Assembly (NCBI GenBank): GCA_900318375.1
Contig: ONKG01000033.1
Span: forward strand, 1-64,000
From: an uncultured Lachnospiraceae bacterium
GTDB lineage: Bacteria; Bacillota; Clostridia; Lachnospirales; Lachnospiraceae
Direction: 5' to 3'
Length of the DNA: 64,000 nucleotides
The translations under genes and the position numbers were made by a program. Numbering within the stretch: the stretch's first letter is position 1; the number at the start of each line of letters is the position of its first letter. The notes beneath the pieces were generated by a model. That model saw only the letters and a list, made by a program, of their open reading frames with translations. It ran no database searches and had not been told where the DNA came from. Below, in pieces: positions 42,852 to 52,897 of the stretch.

Positions 42852-42973
42852 AATTCGGGGATTTCCCGTCCGGAACCTGCTTTTTTCATATTTGCGGCCT
42901 GGAGACCATGACCGCAAGTATGCGGTTTCAGATTAGCGGTTGTTTTGTGTTCTGATTTATCAGGGAAAAAAGA

Positions 42974-44176
42974 ATGTTACAAATATTGCGCAGGATCATT
43001 CAGAAGGCGCCTCTTCTGGTTTTGATCGTTTTCATCTCGCTTGTACTCACCGTTCTTGCGCTGGTCGGACGAAGCGGGCCATATAAAGAGTATTCTACAC
43101 AACACGGCCGGATCCCCGTGATCTCTGTAGTCATGCGCGGAATCCATGACCATGTATATCCCTGGTCCGAAGGACCTGACGATAAGACGCAGAAGGACGG
43201 AAAAGACAAAAAAGAGGATCCGGCATCTTCAGGCAAAGAGCAGGATACGGAAGCCGCAGACGCCGCTGATCAGGATAGCAAAGACCAGGGCGGGGATGCC
43301 CGTGATCAGGCTGAAGGCGGAGCGGCGGACAAGGCAGACGACGGCAAAGAGAAAGAGGGAGACCAGGCCGAAAAGCCGGAACAGAAGGGCTCGGATCCCA
43401 TGAAGGTCCCGGAGACTTCCTGCAGCAAGGTCGTGGACGCAAAGGATTACGGTGTGGCGGACAAATCATATCTGTCTCCCGATGATACGGTGTACAATAC
43501 GGACAAAGAGGGACTTTTTGCTCCCAACGGGACTTATTACAGCCTGCAGGAAGTGGATGACAGCTACTTCTCGGATGCCCTCATGATCGGAGATTCCCGT
43601 ACGGTGGGTCTCTATGAATACGGCGAAATGGCGGATCTGACCTCCTTCCTCGCCCGTGAATCGACTACGGTCTATGATCTGTTTGACGATGACGAGAAGA
43701 TGGAGTATACGCCGAAAGGGAAAGAGTCAAAGGAGCGCACGCTCAAAGATCTTCTGAGCAAGGCGAAATTCGGGAAAATATATATTTCTGTCGGTGTCAA
43801 TGAGCTGGGTGTGCCCGATACCAAAGATTATTATGATGAATTCCGCAAGGTTGTCGAAAAGATCCATAAGCTGCAGCCGGATGCAATCATCTATATCCAG
43901 GGTATTATGCATGTCTCCAAGAAGATGAGCAGCACCGACCCTGTCTACAACAATAAGGCGGTCGTACAGCGCAACAAGGCGATCTCGACGCTGGCCAACG
44001 GACGCAATATTTTTTATATTGACATGAATGCCGATCTGTGCGACGCGAACGGCGACCTCAAGGAGGAACTCACCGGTGACGGAATCCACCTCAAGGCGTC
44101 CGCCTGTGAGCTGTGGCACAAGTTTCTGCTCAAAAATGCCATCGTGATCCCGGGGACAGCATCCCCGGACCAGTGA
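42974..44176 (+). CDS. Membrane-anchored SGNH/GDSL hydrolase-fold protein, MBOAT partner
   Basis: The 400-residue product has one N-terminal transmembrane segment (about 12-32), then a long Asp/Lys/Glu/Ala-rich linker (about 60-140) and an extracellular SGNH domain: MIGDSRTVGL (block I Ser, about residue 207), VGVNELG (block III) and GDGIHLKASA (block V Asp-x-x-His, near residue 375). In MBOAT pairs such domains transfer or remove acyl groups on cell-surface glycans. AGGGAAAA lies before ATG. Confidence 0.85.
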   Translation: MLQILRRIIQKAPLLVLIVFISLVLTVLALVGRSGPYKEYSTQHGRIPVISVVMRGIHDHVYPWSEGPDDKTQKDGKDKKEDPASSGKEQDTEAADAADQDSKDQGGDARDQAEGGAADKADDGKEKEGDQAEKPEQKGSDPMKVPETSCSKVVDAKDYGVADKSYLSPDDTVYNTDKEGLFAPNGTYYSLQEVDDSYFSDALMIGDSRTVGLYEYGEMADLTSFLARESTTVYDLFDDDEKMEYTPKGKESKERTLKDLLSKAKFGKIYISVGVNELGVPDTKDYYDEFRKVVEKIHKLQPDAIIYIQGIMHVSKKMSSTDPVYNNKAVVQRNKAISTLANGRNIFYIDMNADLCDANGDLKEELTGDGIHLKASACELWHKFLLKNAIVIPGTASPDQ

Positions 44177-44209
44177 CCGATGGATGATCGGCGGCACAGG
44201 GAGAATGTC

Positions 44210-44443
44210 ATGCGGGAAATGGAATTTAAGATGGAGCGCCAAGGGCTCCTGAAAGAGGGGCAGAGGGTCAGGATCACAGAAGGGGTCCTGCCCAGCAATT
44301 ATTACTATACGATCGATCCCTCGCTTGCCATGAGCGGGAATTTTCCCTTTAATCAAAGGCTCCTTGCGCGGGAGGGCCTTGTGACGGCCATCCGTGAACT
44401 GGAGCGGGGTTTTTATGTCACCGTCCGCTTTGACGAAGACTAA
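44210..44443 (+). CDS. Small conserved-looking protein in the MBOAT operon
   Basis: This 77-residue soluble protein (from ATG 44210; AGGGAG 6 bp upstream; ATG 44180 is in frame but has no site) consists of a short helix and a beta-rich part (GQRVRITEGV, then GLVTAIRELERGFYVTVRFDED) that looks like a small SH3-like barrel. I do not recognise the family. It lies between the SGNH and TPR genes with short gaps, so it is probably part of the same transcript. Confidence 0.6.
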   Translation: MREMEFKMERQGLLKEGQRVRITEGVLPSNYYYTIDPSLAMSGNFPFNQRLLAREGLVTAIRELERGFYVTVRFDED

Positions 44444-44493
44444 AGGCCTTCAGTACGGTTTTACAGTTATGATACAGGAGTGTAATATCGCTT

Positions 44494-45477
44494 ATGCGTT
44501 TTATCAGAAACTTACTGATTACAATTATCTGCATAGCAGCCATAGGGGCTGCGGCGATCTTCGGTTATTACCGCTTCCGGGGAAAACAGGAGACCGGGCT
44601 TTTATCGGAGGGACTTGCCCTGATTGAGCAGGGCAACTACCGCCTTGCCCGCGAAAAGTTTGCCCAGGCCCAGCAGTACGAAGACAAGATCACAAGATAT
44701 TTTTCCTCTGATTCTCTCGAGGAGGATCTGTATAAATACACTGCGATCTGTGATTTCCGCATCGGAGAGATCGATGCGGCCGCATCGATCTACGATATGC
44801 TCCTCAGGATCCATCCCAAAGATCCATCCCTGATGGAGTCCCGCGCGACAGTTTATGCCGCCCAGGGACAGCTCGAGGAGGCGGCGGAGATGTTTGATAT
44901 GGCGATCGACATTGATCCCAAGGACTATACACGTGTCTATACGGCTGCCATGACGCTGCGCGAATATGGAGACAGCGAGACAGGCACCAGATATTTTGAG
45001 GAGCTTCTGACGGAGCACGCGGATGAGATCGATGATCTGACGCGCGGACAGGCTCTGTGCTTTTTGGGAAAATATAAAGAGGCGGCCGATATTCTGGACT
45101 CCGTTGAGGAGCCTGATATGCAGATGTCCTTCCTTCTTGCCGGTGCCAGAGAGTATTCCGGTCAGCATGAGGAGGCACTGGCCCTTCTGGAACAATATAC
45201 AGAGGAGATCGGGACCAGTCCCGAGATGCTGAATCTCAAGGGAAATGCCCTCTGCGGACTGGGAAAGTACAAGGAGGCCCTGGCCTGCTTTGAGCAGGCA
45301 CTCCCGCTCTCCCAGGACGGGACCGCTCTCCGGCAGAGTCTTTTGTTCAACAGGATCGCCGCCGTTGAGAACATGCGCGACTTTAAGCGGGCAAAAGAGC
45401 TTGCTGCGGAATACGCGGAACTTTATCCCAAAGACACCAGGATGGAGAGGGAGAACCTCTTCCTGCAGACACGATAA
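44494..45477 (+). CDS. Membrane-anchored TPR protein
   Basis: The 327-residue product has an N-terminal transmembrane segment (about 5-27) and at least six TPR-like helical pairs (for example ALIEQGNYRLAREKFAQAQ, AAEMFDMAIDIDPKDY, and GNALCGLGKYKEALACFEQA). TPR domains hold protein complexes together; here it may organise the MBOAT/SGNH system at the cell surface. AGGAGTG lies about 13 bp before the start. A terminator with TTCG loop follows. Confidence 0.85.
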   Translation: MRFIRNLLITIICIAAIGAAAIFGYYRFRGKQETGLLSEGLALIEQGNYRLAREKFAQAQQYEDKITRYFSSDSLEEDLYKYTAICDFRIGEIDAAASIYDMLLRIHPKDPSLMESRATVYAAQGQLEEAAEMFDMAIDIDPKDYTRVYTAAMTLREYGDSETGTRYFEELLTEHADEIDDLTRGQALCFLGKYKEAADILDSVEEPDMQMSFLLAGAREYSGQHEEALALLEQYTEEIGTSPEMLNLKGNALCGLGKYKEALACFEQALPLSQDGTALRQSLLFNRIAAVENMRDFKRAKELAAEYAELYPKDTRMERENLFLQTR

Positions 45478-45580
45478 CAGGAGCTTTCTCTGCACGGGCA
45501 AAGTGTTTTTCTTCCGCAGGGAAGTGATGATCTATGGAAATCTGACATCCGTCGGACAGGAATACATGTGTAATGAGATA

Positions 45581-45607
45581 AAATATCGCCTTCGGGCGAT
45601 ATTTTTT
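45581..45607 (+). terminator. Terminator of the MBOAT operon
   Basis: A 10-bp stem AAATATCGCC/GGCGATATTT with a stable TTCG loop and T run. Confidence 0.92.
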
Positions 45608-45617
45608 CATTTTTAGC

Positions 45618-45646
45618 TTGACGAAAGCGGTCTTTATCATTATGTT
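45618..45646 (+). promoter_or_regulatory. Promoter of pyrF
   Basis: TTGACG (45618-45623), a 17-bp spacer and TATGTT (45641-45646). The leader would be about 165 nt. No PyrR-type binding loop was recognised. Confidence 0.5.
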
Positions 45647-45818
45647 TAAAAAGACCTTTATAGCAATGCATTTCCCTGTGCAATATGACGGATTTTTCGC
45701 GAGGCGTTTAAACAGGGCGGAAGAGCACTGCGGACAGCGCGGAAGGAAAAATCGTCTGCCGGAAAATGACAGAGCGTTATGGAGACAGTTTAAGGCTGAT
45801 GGAAAATGGAGTTTACGT

Positions 45819-46772
45819 ATGATTCAAAAACTGATTGATGAGATCAAAATCAAAGACGCGCCTGTTGTCGTAGGTCTGGATCCCAACCTTTCTTTCGTGC
45901 CCGGGCATCTGATGGATGCTGCATGGGAGACGGTGTCGGGAGAGGGCTGCAGTGATGATGAGCTTGCGTTGAAGGCGGCTGCGGAAGCTGTCTGGCAGTT
46001 CAACAAGGGCATTGTGGACGCGGTGTATGACCTTGTTCCTGCGGTGAAGCCGCAGATTGCCATGTATGAGCAGTTCGGCCTGCCCGGCCTGGCGGCTTAT
46101 GACAAGACGGTGAAGTACTGCCGGGAGAAGGGTCTTATCATAATCGGTGATGTGAAGCGGGGTGATATCGGTTCAACATCCGCCTCTTATGCCAAAGCGC
46201 ATCTGGGACGGATCGGCATTGCCGGCAGGGAAATCCCTGTATTTGATGTCGACTTCGCGACTGTGAATCCTTACCTGGGATCCGACGGTGTAGAGCCCTT
46301 TGTGGATGTCTGCAATGCCTGTGACAAGGGAATCTTCGTGCTTGTCAAGACATCCAATCCGTCAAGCGGCGAATTCCAGGACATCCTCACACAGAGCGGC
46401 GTTCCCATGTACGAGCTGGTCGGACAGAAGGTACGTGAATGGGGAGAGCGCTCCATGGACGGACGCTACAGCAACGTCGGCGCAGTGGTCGGTGCCACTT
46501 ATCCGGAGCAGGGCGAGCAGCTGCGTAAACTTATGCCGACAACCTTTATCCTGGCACCGGGCTACGGCGCCCAGGGAGCTTCCGCAAAGGATCTGAGTGC
46601 TTTCTTTGATGAGGAGGGTACCGGCGCTATCGTCAATTCCTCCCGCGGCATCATCGCCGCCCACACCAAAGACGCCTACCGCGACTTCGGCCCCGAGGGA
46701 TTCGCCCAGGCGGCGCGCGCAGCCTCCATCGATATGATCGAGGATCTGCGGCAGGCCATCGCGGACCGCTGA
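45819..46772 (+). CDS. pyrF: Orotidine 5'-phosphate decarboxylase
   Basis: This 317-residue enzyme makes UMP from OMP. Landmarks are VVVGLDPNLSFVPG, FNKGIVDAVYDLVPAVKPQIAMYE (split across conserved strands), GDVKRGDIGSTSASYA (catalytic Lys-x-x-Asp) and NSSRGIIAAH. It is the long type of PyrF (~310 residues). Start 45819 (MIQKLIDEI) has GGAG 8 bp upstream; the frame is open further but that part does not fit the family. It is followed by pyrE after 173 bp. Confidence 0.93.
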   Translation: MIQKLIDEIKIKDAPVVVGLDPNLSFVPGHLMDAAWETVSGEGCSDDELALKAAAEAVWQFNKGIVDAVYDLVPAVKPQIAMYEQFGLPGLAAYDKTVKYCREKGLIIIGDVKRGDIGSTSASYAKAHLGRIGIAGREIPVFDVDFATVNPYLGSDGVEPFVDVCNACDKGIFVLVKTSNPSSGEFQDILTQSGVPMYELVGQKVREWGERSMDGRYSNVGAVVGATYPEQGEQLRKLMPTTFILAPGYGAQGASAKDLSAFFDEEGTGAIVNSSRGIIAAHTKDAYRDFGPEGFAQAARAASIDMIEDLRQAIADR

Positions 46773-46945
46773 GTATTTATAAATACGCTGGCAGCTGATG
46801 AATGAACAGTCTAATGAAAGAACAGACTGATGAATGGATAAAAAAGAGAAACAGATCAACAGATAACAGATAACAGAAAACCCCGGTCTGTTAATAGGCC
46901 TGGACCTGAACTATGAAAAGGAATGTTACCGGAGAGGGATTGGAG

Positions 46946-47623
46946 ATGGAAGAATACAAGAAAGAGTTTATTGAATTTATGGTTGATTCACACGTGCTGA
47001 AGTTCGGTGAGTTCACACTCAAGAGCGGACGTAAGTCCCCTTTCTTTATGAACGCCGGCGCTTACAAGAGCGGTTCTCAGCTGATCAAACTGGGCGAGTT
47101 CTACGCCAGGGCCATTCACGACCACTATGGTCTTGACTTCGATGTCCTGTTCGGACCTGCCTACAAGGGGATCCCGCTCACAGTAGCTACTGTTATGGGA
47201 ATCAGCAAACTCTATGGCCGTGACATCCGCTACTGCGCAAACCGCAAGGAGATCAAGGATCACGGCGACAAGGGCATTCTTCTGGGCTCCAAGATCTGCG
47301 AGGATGACCGCGTCATGATCATCGAGGATGTCACTACATCCGGCGCGTCCATAGCGGAGACTGTTCCGATCATCAAGGCACAGGCGGATTGTGATATCGT
47401 CGGCCTCATGGTCTCTCTGGACCGCATGGAAGTCGGTCAGGAGGGTACCATCAGCGCACTGCAGGAAATCAAGCGCAAATACGGTTTCCCGACACATGCC
47501 ATCGTCTCCATGAAGGAGGTGACCGAGTACCTCTACAACCGCCCGGTCGATGGAAAGATTGTCATTGATGACAAGATCAAAAGCGCGCTGGACAAATATT
47601 ACGATGAATATGGTGTGAAATAA
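46946..47623 (+). CDS. pyrE: Orotate phosphoribosyltransferase
   Basis: The 225-residue product converts orotate and PRPP to OMP, the step before PyrF. It shows FTLKSGRKSPFFMNAGAYKSG at the N-terminus and the PRPP-binding motif VMIIEDVTTSGASI near residue 130. Start 46946 (MEEYKKEF) follows GAGAGGG; in-frame 46913 does not. Short AACAG-rich direct repeats fill part of the gap after pyrF. Confidence 0.94.
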   Translation: MEEYKKEFIEFMVDSHVLKFGEFTLKSGRKSPFFMNAGAYKSGSQLIKLGEFYARAIHDHYGLDFDVLFGPAYKGIPLTVATVMGISKLYGRDIRYCANRKEIKDHGDKGILLGSKICEDDRVMIIEDVTTSGASIAETVPIIKAQADCDIVGLMVSLDRMEVGQEGTISALQEIKRKYGFPTHAIVSMKEVTEYLYNRPVDGKIVIDDKIKSALDKYYDEYGVK

Positions 47624-47637
47624 TCGAGAGATCGGCT

Positions 47638-47670
47638 GCCCGGCTGCGCAGATGCGGCCGGGCGCTTTTT
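47638..47670 (+). terminator. Terminator after pyrE
   Basis: Stem GCCCGGC (47638-47644) with GCCGGGC (47657-47663), then GCTTTTT. It ends 22 bp before the next start codon. Confidence 0.75.
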
Positions 47671-47691
47671 CGTTTGACGGAGTGATTTTGG

Positions 47692-49896
47692 ATGGGTATG
47701 AATTTTTTGATCGATGAGGGTGATGGAGCCCTGATCTGCAGCGAGTCGCTGGCAGGGGAGAGGTTCAGGCTGTCGCTCGAGCGGATCCGGATGATGGCGG
47801 CTGAGGACTGTGTGGATCCTGCCTGTGTTCCGTTTTTCAGGTATGCGGCTGAGTGGATCCTTATACTGCTGGATCAGCGGAGGATGCTGGAGGACGGGTC
47901 TTTTGATACTGTGCCGCTTGAGGAGCTGCAGGAGAAAAACCGTGCTCTGTATGAGGATATTCTGCCGGATCATTACCAGAACAGCTGGGCAAACCCTGGG
48001 TATGCGATCAGCCGGACCGGAGGAGAGCTTGGCCCTGTTCTGGCCGCCCTCATGATGGAACTGCGGAGTATGATCTCTCTTGTCTATGAGGGGGACGCGG
48101 AGCGATTCCTGATCAGGATGGAACTTCTTCTGGAGGTCTACTTTGCTTTTGTGACGGCATACAGGGAAAAGAAGGAAGATGCGGATCCCGCAAAGAGGGA
48201 CGCTGATGGTGCTTTTGGCAACAGAAGCGGGCAGGCCGAAGGGATGCCGCCGGCGGGACATATACGGGAGAAGATCAGGCAGTTTCTGGAGGACTACGCG
48301 GCGGATGAGACCCTGGTCCGTGTGCAGAGGAGCCTGGTGGGCGGCAGCCTCCCGGAGCGGATTATAGGGGAGTGGTATACTCCCGGGGACGAGCGCTGCC
48401 TGTATCGTTACGGGGCCTATGTCTCTGACAATGAGAGAGGTGTTTTTTCTTATCTGGAGAGTCTGGATGAGGAGACCGTTTGCAGGATGGCGGATACCTG
48501 GACAGAAGGGTTCCGGATCGGCTTCGAGGTGACTGGAAAAGACCTGTCCATCCGGCGGCGCGCGGGAATCCTGTATCCTGTCGGTTTCGAGCGCGTAGTC
48601 AGGCGGACGGTCCGGAATCTGAAGAAGATCGGTCTGGAGTCTGTGATCCCGGGGATGCAGGGAAATCTTTTCACTCAGCATCTGGGACGCGGCGGAGGCG
48701 GCTTTTCGACGACACCGGCGAATCCCCAGTACGGGTATGACCACAGAGAAGATCTGGCGCTGTTTTTCAACGATGTACTGCGGAGCAGGCGCATGCAGGC
48801 CCTGCAGCAGGCTTACGCGGAACTGGAGGACGAGACAGCCTTGTATGCAGGCCCCCTTGTCATGGAGACTTTCGGGGAGAAGCCTTTTTCACCTGTCATG
48901 CATGAGGGCTATGCGCGTTTTTCCGGGTCCCAGCAGAAAAAGATCGCCCGCTGCAGGCAGGAGGCCGATCTTCTCTATGACCAGGCTGTGATCGGGCGTC
49001 AGAGGAGCTTTACGATCATCGCGTTTCCGATCCCGGAGATCACAACAGGCTATGAGGACGGCGATTTGAAAGCGTCGTTTGATGAGATTTTCCATGCGGT
49101 GATCGATATAAATACACTGGATTACATGACTTACCGCCATGTGCAGGCAAAGATCATCGATGTGCTGGACACGGCGCAGAGCATTCATGTCCTGGGCCGC
49201 GGGGATAACAGGACGGACCTGACTGTGCGTCTGCAGACGCCTCAAGACCCCGCAAGGCAGACCATTTTTGAAAACTGCGTGGCAGATGTCAATATTCCGG
49301 TGGGGGAGGTGTTTACGACGCCTGAACTTTCAGGGACGGAAGGCCTGCTGCATGTGACCCGTGTTTATCTCAACGGACTTCTCTTCGAAGACCTGGCAGT
49401 GCGCTTTGAGAACGGGCGGATCGCGGACTACAGCTGCGGCGGATTTCCGACGGCGGAGGAAGGACGTAAGTATATTGAGGACAACATCCTTTTCCATCAT
49501 GAGACACTTCCCATGGGAGAGTGTGCCATCGGCACCAATACCACTGCCTGCGCAGAGTCGCAAAGGCTGGGGATCCTCGAGCGCCTGCCGATCCTGATCG
49601 CGGAAAAGACAGGTCCTCACTTTGCCGTGGGCGATACCTGCTACAGTCATGAAGAGGAAAACAGTGTCTTTAATCCCGACGGGAAGGAAATCTTCGCCAA
49701 GGAAAACGAGTATTCCCTCCTGAGGGATACAGAACCGGAAAAAGCGTATTTCGGCTGCCATACGGATATCACGATCCCCTATGAGGAAGTCGGCCTGCTG
49801 GCGGCTGTCCGCCCGGACGGCAGTGAGATCCCGGTGATCCGTGACGGAAGGTTCGTCCTGGAGGGCACGCAATTTCTGAACAGGCCTTTTGAGTAA
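47692..49896 (+). CDS. M29-type aminopeptidase with large N-terminal extension
   Basis: The 734-residue product carries in its C-terminal ~300 residues the pattern of M29 metallo-aminopeptidases: DLTVRLQ, NIPVGEVFTTPE (Glu), MGECAIGTN (Glu), KTGPHFAVGDTC (His) and CHTDITIP (His-x-Asp), which together bind two metal ions. It would release N-terminal amino acids from peptides in the cytoplasm. Typical M29 enzymes have about 400 residues; here roughly the first 400 form an extra helical region without recognised domain. The start lacks a strong ribosome binding site. Confidence 0.8.
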   Translation: MGMNFLIDEGDGALICSESLAGERFRLSLERIRMMAAEDCVDPACVPFFRYAAEWILILLDQRRMLEDGSFDTVPLEELQEKNRALYEDILPDHYQNSWANPGYAISRTGGELGPVLAALMMELRSMISLVYEGDAERFLIRMELLLEVYFAFVTAYREKKEDADPAKRDADGAFGNRSGQAEGMPPAGHIREKIRQFLEDYAADETLVRVQRSLVGGSLPERIIGEWYTPGDERCLYRYGAYVSDNERGVFSYLESLDEETVCRMADTWTEGFRIGFEVTGKDLSIRRRAGILYPVGFERVVRRTVRNLKKIGLESVIPGMQGNLFTQHLGRGGGGFSTTPANPQYGYDHREDLALFFNDVLRSRRMQALQQAYAELEDETALYAGPLVMETFGEKPFSPVMHEGYARFSGSQQKKIARCRQEADLLYDQAVIGRQRSFTIIAFPIPEITTGYEDGDLKASFDEIFHAVIDINTLDYMTYRHVQAKIIDVLDTAQSIHVLGRGDNRTDLTVRLQTPQDPARQTIFENCVADVNIPVGEVFTTPELSGTEGLLHVTRVYLNGLLFEDLAVRFENGRIADYSCGGFPTAEEGRKYIEDNILFHHETLPMGECAIGTNTTACAESQRLGILERLPILIAEKTGPHFAVGDTCYSHEEENSVFNPDGKEIFAKENEYSLLRDTEPEKAYFGCHTDITIPYEEVGLLAAVRPDGSEIPVIRDGRFVLEGTQFLNRPFE

Positions 49897-50376
49897 TAAG
49901 GTTTGGCAAAAAACAAAGACACTGCAGTCATGCATGCGGAGGGAAGACTCGTCAGCGGATCCTGAATCCTTCCCACTCATTACCTGCGGCTTTGGGCCGC
50001 GAGATGTGTGCGGAAGGGATATCATGTCCGGAGAGGTGGCAGAGAGAGCGGTTTTTCCCGCAGTCTGTGTCGTCAAACTTTTACAAATAAGTTCCGTCAA
50101 AAACAAGCACTACAGTGCTTTTCACACAAAAATGCCTTCGTACGCGGCTTAAGGAGGAATCATTACTTGCACAGGATGGCTTTTTTGATTAAACTACAGG
50201 CAGTGCCCGTGTGTTATTATCCTGATTCAATCGGGCTCTCTAAACTGTTTTTGCATAGAATCGGATAAAATGAACCGATAACAGGCTTAAAAATGCCGGC
50301 GGATATCTGCAATCGTTATATCAGGTAATGTATTTATGTTTTTTTGCATTTATCCAGAAAGGAAAGGTAACACAAA
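49897..50376. other. 480-bp gap before purE
   Basis: No gene is supported here. A small hairpin AAGCAC/GTGCTT with TTTT (50105-50122) could end the aminopeptidase transcript. No purine riboswitch core was found in the leader of purE, and no clear promoter stands out. Confidence 0.4.
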
Positions 50377-50877
50377 ATGGCACTGGTAGGAATTGTAATG
50401 GGCAGTGATTCTGATCTGTCCGTAATGAAAAAAGCAGCAGAAGTTCTCGATGAGCTGGGAGTCAGCTATGATATGCGGATCATCTCCGCACACCGCGAGC
50501 CCGATGTATTCTTTGAATACGCCAAGGGCGCCGAGGCGGCCGGCATGAAGGTCATTATCGCCGGCGCAGGTATGGCGGCGCATCTGCCCGGCATGTGCGC
50601 GGCAATGTTCCCGCTCCCTGTCATCGGCGTTCCCATGCACACCACCTCCCTGGGCGGCCGTGATTCCCTGTACTCGATCGTACAGATGCCCAGCGGAATC
50701 CCCGTGGCGACTGTCGCCATCGGCGGCGCCAAGAACGCAGGCATCCTGGCAGCCAAGATGCTTGCTATCTCGGATGAGGCACTTCTGCAGAGACTCAAGG
50801 ATTTCTCACAGCGTCAGCTTGAGGAAGTCCAGAAGAAGGATGCGCACCTGCAGGAAGCAGGCTTCCGGAATTATTAA
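50377..50877 (+). CDS. purE: N5-carboxyaminoimidazole ribonucleotide mutase
   Basis: The 166-residue PurE (class I) has [13 protein letters not shown], the ISAHREPD active-site loop (about residue 38) and [12 protein letters not shown]. It makes CAIR from N5-CAIR in purine synthesis. GAAAGGAAAGG precedes the start. It leads a cluster with purM, purN and purD. Confidence 0.97.
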   Translation: MALVGIVMGSDSDLSVMKKAAEVLDELGVSYDMRIISAHREPDVFFEYAKGAEAAGMKVIIAGAGMAAHLPGMCAAMFPLPVIGVPMHTTSLGGRDSLYSIVQMPSGIPVATVAIGGAKNAGILAAKMLAISDEALLQRLKDFSQRQLEEVQKKDAHLQEAGFRNY

Positions 50878-50890
50878 TAAAAAACAGCAG

Positions 50891-50921
50891 CCCGGCGGAA
50901 GGAGAATCTCCCTTCGCCGGG
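50891..50921 (+). other. Strong hairpin between purE and purM
   Basis: CCCGGCGGAAGGA pairs with TCCCTTCGCCGGG (one mismatch, one G-T). No T run follows, so it more likely affects RNA stability or partial termination. Confidence 0.55.
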
Positions 50922-50997
50922 AATTGTGCGAAATAACAAATTGTTGCAAATAACATAATCATTACTTTTCAAGAGCATATAAGGAGACCCGCAGAAC

Positions 50998-52026
50998 ATG
51001 ATGGATTACAAGAGTGCCGGCGTTGATATCGAAGCCGGGTATCGCAGCGTAGAACTGATGAAAGCGTATGTCGCAAAGACTATGCGGCCGGAAGTGATGG
51101 GAGGACTCGGCGGCTTCTCCGGTGCCTTCTCTCTGGCAAAGATCAAAGAGATGGAAGAGCCTGTTCTGCTGTCCGGAACGGATGGTGTCGGGACCAAGCT
51201 CAAACTCGCCTTCCTGATGGACAGGCATGACACTGTCGGCATTGACTGTGTCGCCATGTGCGTCAATGATGTCGCATGTGCGGGCGGCGAACCGCTCTTT
51301 TTCCTCGATTATATTGCCTGCGGCAAGAACGTTCCCGAGAAGATCGCGCAGATCGTCAAGGGTGTATGCGACGGATGCGAGCAGGCCGGCGCTGCCCTGA
51401 TCGGCGGCGAGACGGCGGAGATGCCCGGTTTCTATCCTGTGGATGAATATGACCTGGCGGGCTTTGCGGTAGGCGCTGCTGACAAAAAGAATCTGATCAC
51501 GGGTGCTGAGATCTGTGACGGTGATGCTCTGGTCGGCATTGCCTCTTCCGGTGTTCACTCAAACGGTTTTTCACTTGTCCGCAAGGTATTTGATGTCAAT
51601 GAAGAGAATCTGAAAGAGTTTTATCCGGAGCTGGGTGAGACACTGGGTGATGCTCTTCTCCGTCCCACGAAGATCTATGTCCGCGCTCTGCGCAGCGTGC
51701 GCGAGGCAGGCGTGCAGATCAAGGGCTGCAGCCATGTGACCGGCGGCGGTTTCTATGAGAATATTCCCAGAATGCTCCCCGACGGCGTTCGTGCCTGCGT
51801 GAAGAAAGACAGCTATGAGGTGCCCGCCATCTTTAAGCTGCTGCAGAAGCGCGGCGGAATCGAAGAGCATATGATGTACAACACCTTCAACATGGGCATC
51901 GGCATGGTGCTGGCTGTAAAGGCAGAGGACGCGGACAAGGCAATCGCCGCCCTCGAGGCGATCGGAGAGAAAGCTTACCTGATCGGCAGCATTGCCGCGG
52001 GAGAAAAAGGAGTCGACGTATGCTGA
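50998..52026 (+). CDS. purM: Phosphoribosylformylglycinamidine cyclo-ligase
   Basis: The 342-residue product makes AIR from FGAM with ATP. Landmarks: [11 protein letters not shown] at the N-terminus, [27 protein letters not shown] and [22 protein letters not shown] lies before the start. Its end overlaps purN by 7 bp, which points to translational coupling. Confidence 0.97.
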   Translation: MMDYKSAGVDIEAGYRSVELMKAYVAKTMRPEVMGGLGGFSGAFSLAKIKEMEEPVLLSGTDGVGTKLKLAFLMDRHDTVGIDCVAMCVNDVACAGGEPLFFLDYIACGKNVPEKIAQIVKGVCDGCEQAGAALIGGETAEMPGFYPVDEYDLAGFAVGAADKKNLITGAEICDGDALVGIASSGVHSNGFSLVRKVFDVNEENLKEFYPELGETLGDALLRPTKIYVRALRSVREAGVQIKGCSHVTGGGFYENIPRMLPDGVRACVKKDSYEVPAIFKLLQKRGGIEEHMMYNTFNMGIGMVLAVKAEDADKAIAALEAIGEKAYLIGSIAAGEKGVDVC

Positions 52027-52643
52027 GAGTGACTGTCTGTGTATCCGGCGGAGGAACCAATCTCCAGGCGATCATCGACCGCATTCAGGATGGCACGATC
52101 CGCAATGCGCAGATCGTCCAGGTGATCAGCAATAATGCCGGAGCCTACGCGCTGGAGCGCGCCGCAAAGGCGGGTATTCCCGGAATCTGTGTGTCCCCGA
52201 AGGATTATCCGGACCGGGAGACCTTCAATGAGGCGCTTCTGGCAAAGATCAACGAAGTTTCCCCGGATCTCATCGTGCTGGCGGGCTTTATGGTCGCCGT
52301 CCCGAGACAGATCTGTGCCGCCTACGCCGGGAAGATCATCAATATTCATCCGGCTCTGATCCCTTCCTTCTGCGGCAAGGGATATTACGGCCTTCACGTC
52401 CATGAGAGAGCTCTTGAGAGGGGGGTCAAGGTCACCGGCGCCACAGTGCACTTTGTGGATGAGAATCTCGACACGGGACCGATCATCCTGCAGAAGGCGG
52501 TCGAGATCATGGAAGATGATACACCTGAGACGCTGCAGCGCCGTGTCATGGAGCAGGCGGAGTGGATCATCCTGCCCCGCGCTATTGACCTGATCGCAGC
52601 GGGAAGGGTCAAAATCGAGGGCCGCAGGACCAGGATTTCCTGA
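52020..52643 (+). CDS. purN: Phosphoribosylglycinamide formyltransferase
   Basis: The 207-residue product transfers a formyl group from 10-formyl-THF to GAR. It shows [14 protein letters not shown], the catalytic [11 protein letters not shown] (Asn and His) and [13 protein letters not shown] (Asp). The start codon lies inside the last codons of purM. Confidence 0.96.
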   Translation: MLRVTVCVSGGGTNLQAIIDRIQDGTIRNAQIVQVISNNAGAYALERAAKAGIPGICVSPKDYPDRETFNEALLAKINEVSPDLIVLAGFMVAVPRQICAAYAGKIINIHPALIPSFCGKGYYGLHVHERALERGVKVTGATVHFVDENLDTGPIILQKAVEIMEDDTPETLQRRVMEQAEWIILPRAIDLIAAGRVKIEGRRTRIS

Positions 52644-52842
52644 TTTTCTGCAGAGCAAACACTTTATGTTTTGCGGGGAATGCTGATCCTATAGAACAGG
52701 TCCTATCTGGTCCTATATAGAAAGATTGAGACATGGAGAGCGGAGGGCGCAGCAGAGGCTGCTGTCTCCGCTGTCCGTGGTTTATACGAAAACACAGTTG
52801 GTCCGGCCGTCTTCTTGGCGGAGATGGGCAGTGATTTGACAA

Positions 52843-52882
52843 GCAGGTCTCGGACAAGCAGGTTTCGGACAAGCAGATTTCG
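52843..52882 (+). repeat. 15-bp tandem repeats before purD
   Basis: GCAGGTCTCGGACAA (52843), GCAGGTTTCGGACAA (52858) and a partial copy (52873-52882) end at the in-frame ATG 52883. Confidence 0.8.
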
Positions 52883-52897
52883 ATGGAGGAAAAAGAC

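Noticed and set aside
50123-50376. Purine riboswitch before purE
   Set aside because: The conserved aptamer loops were not found in the leader.
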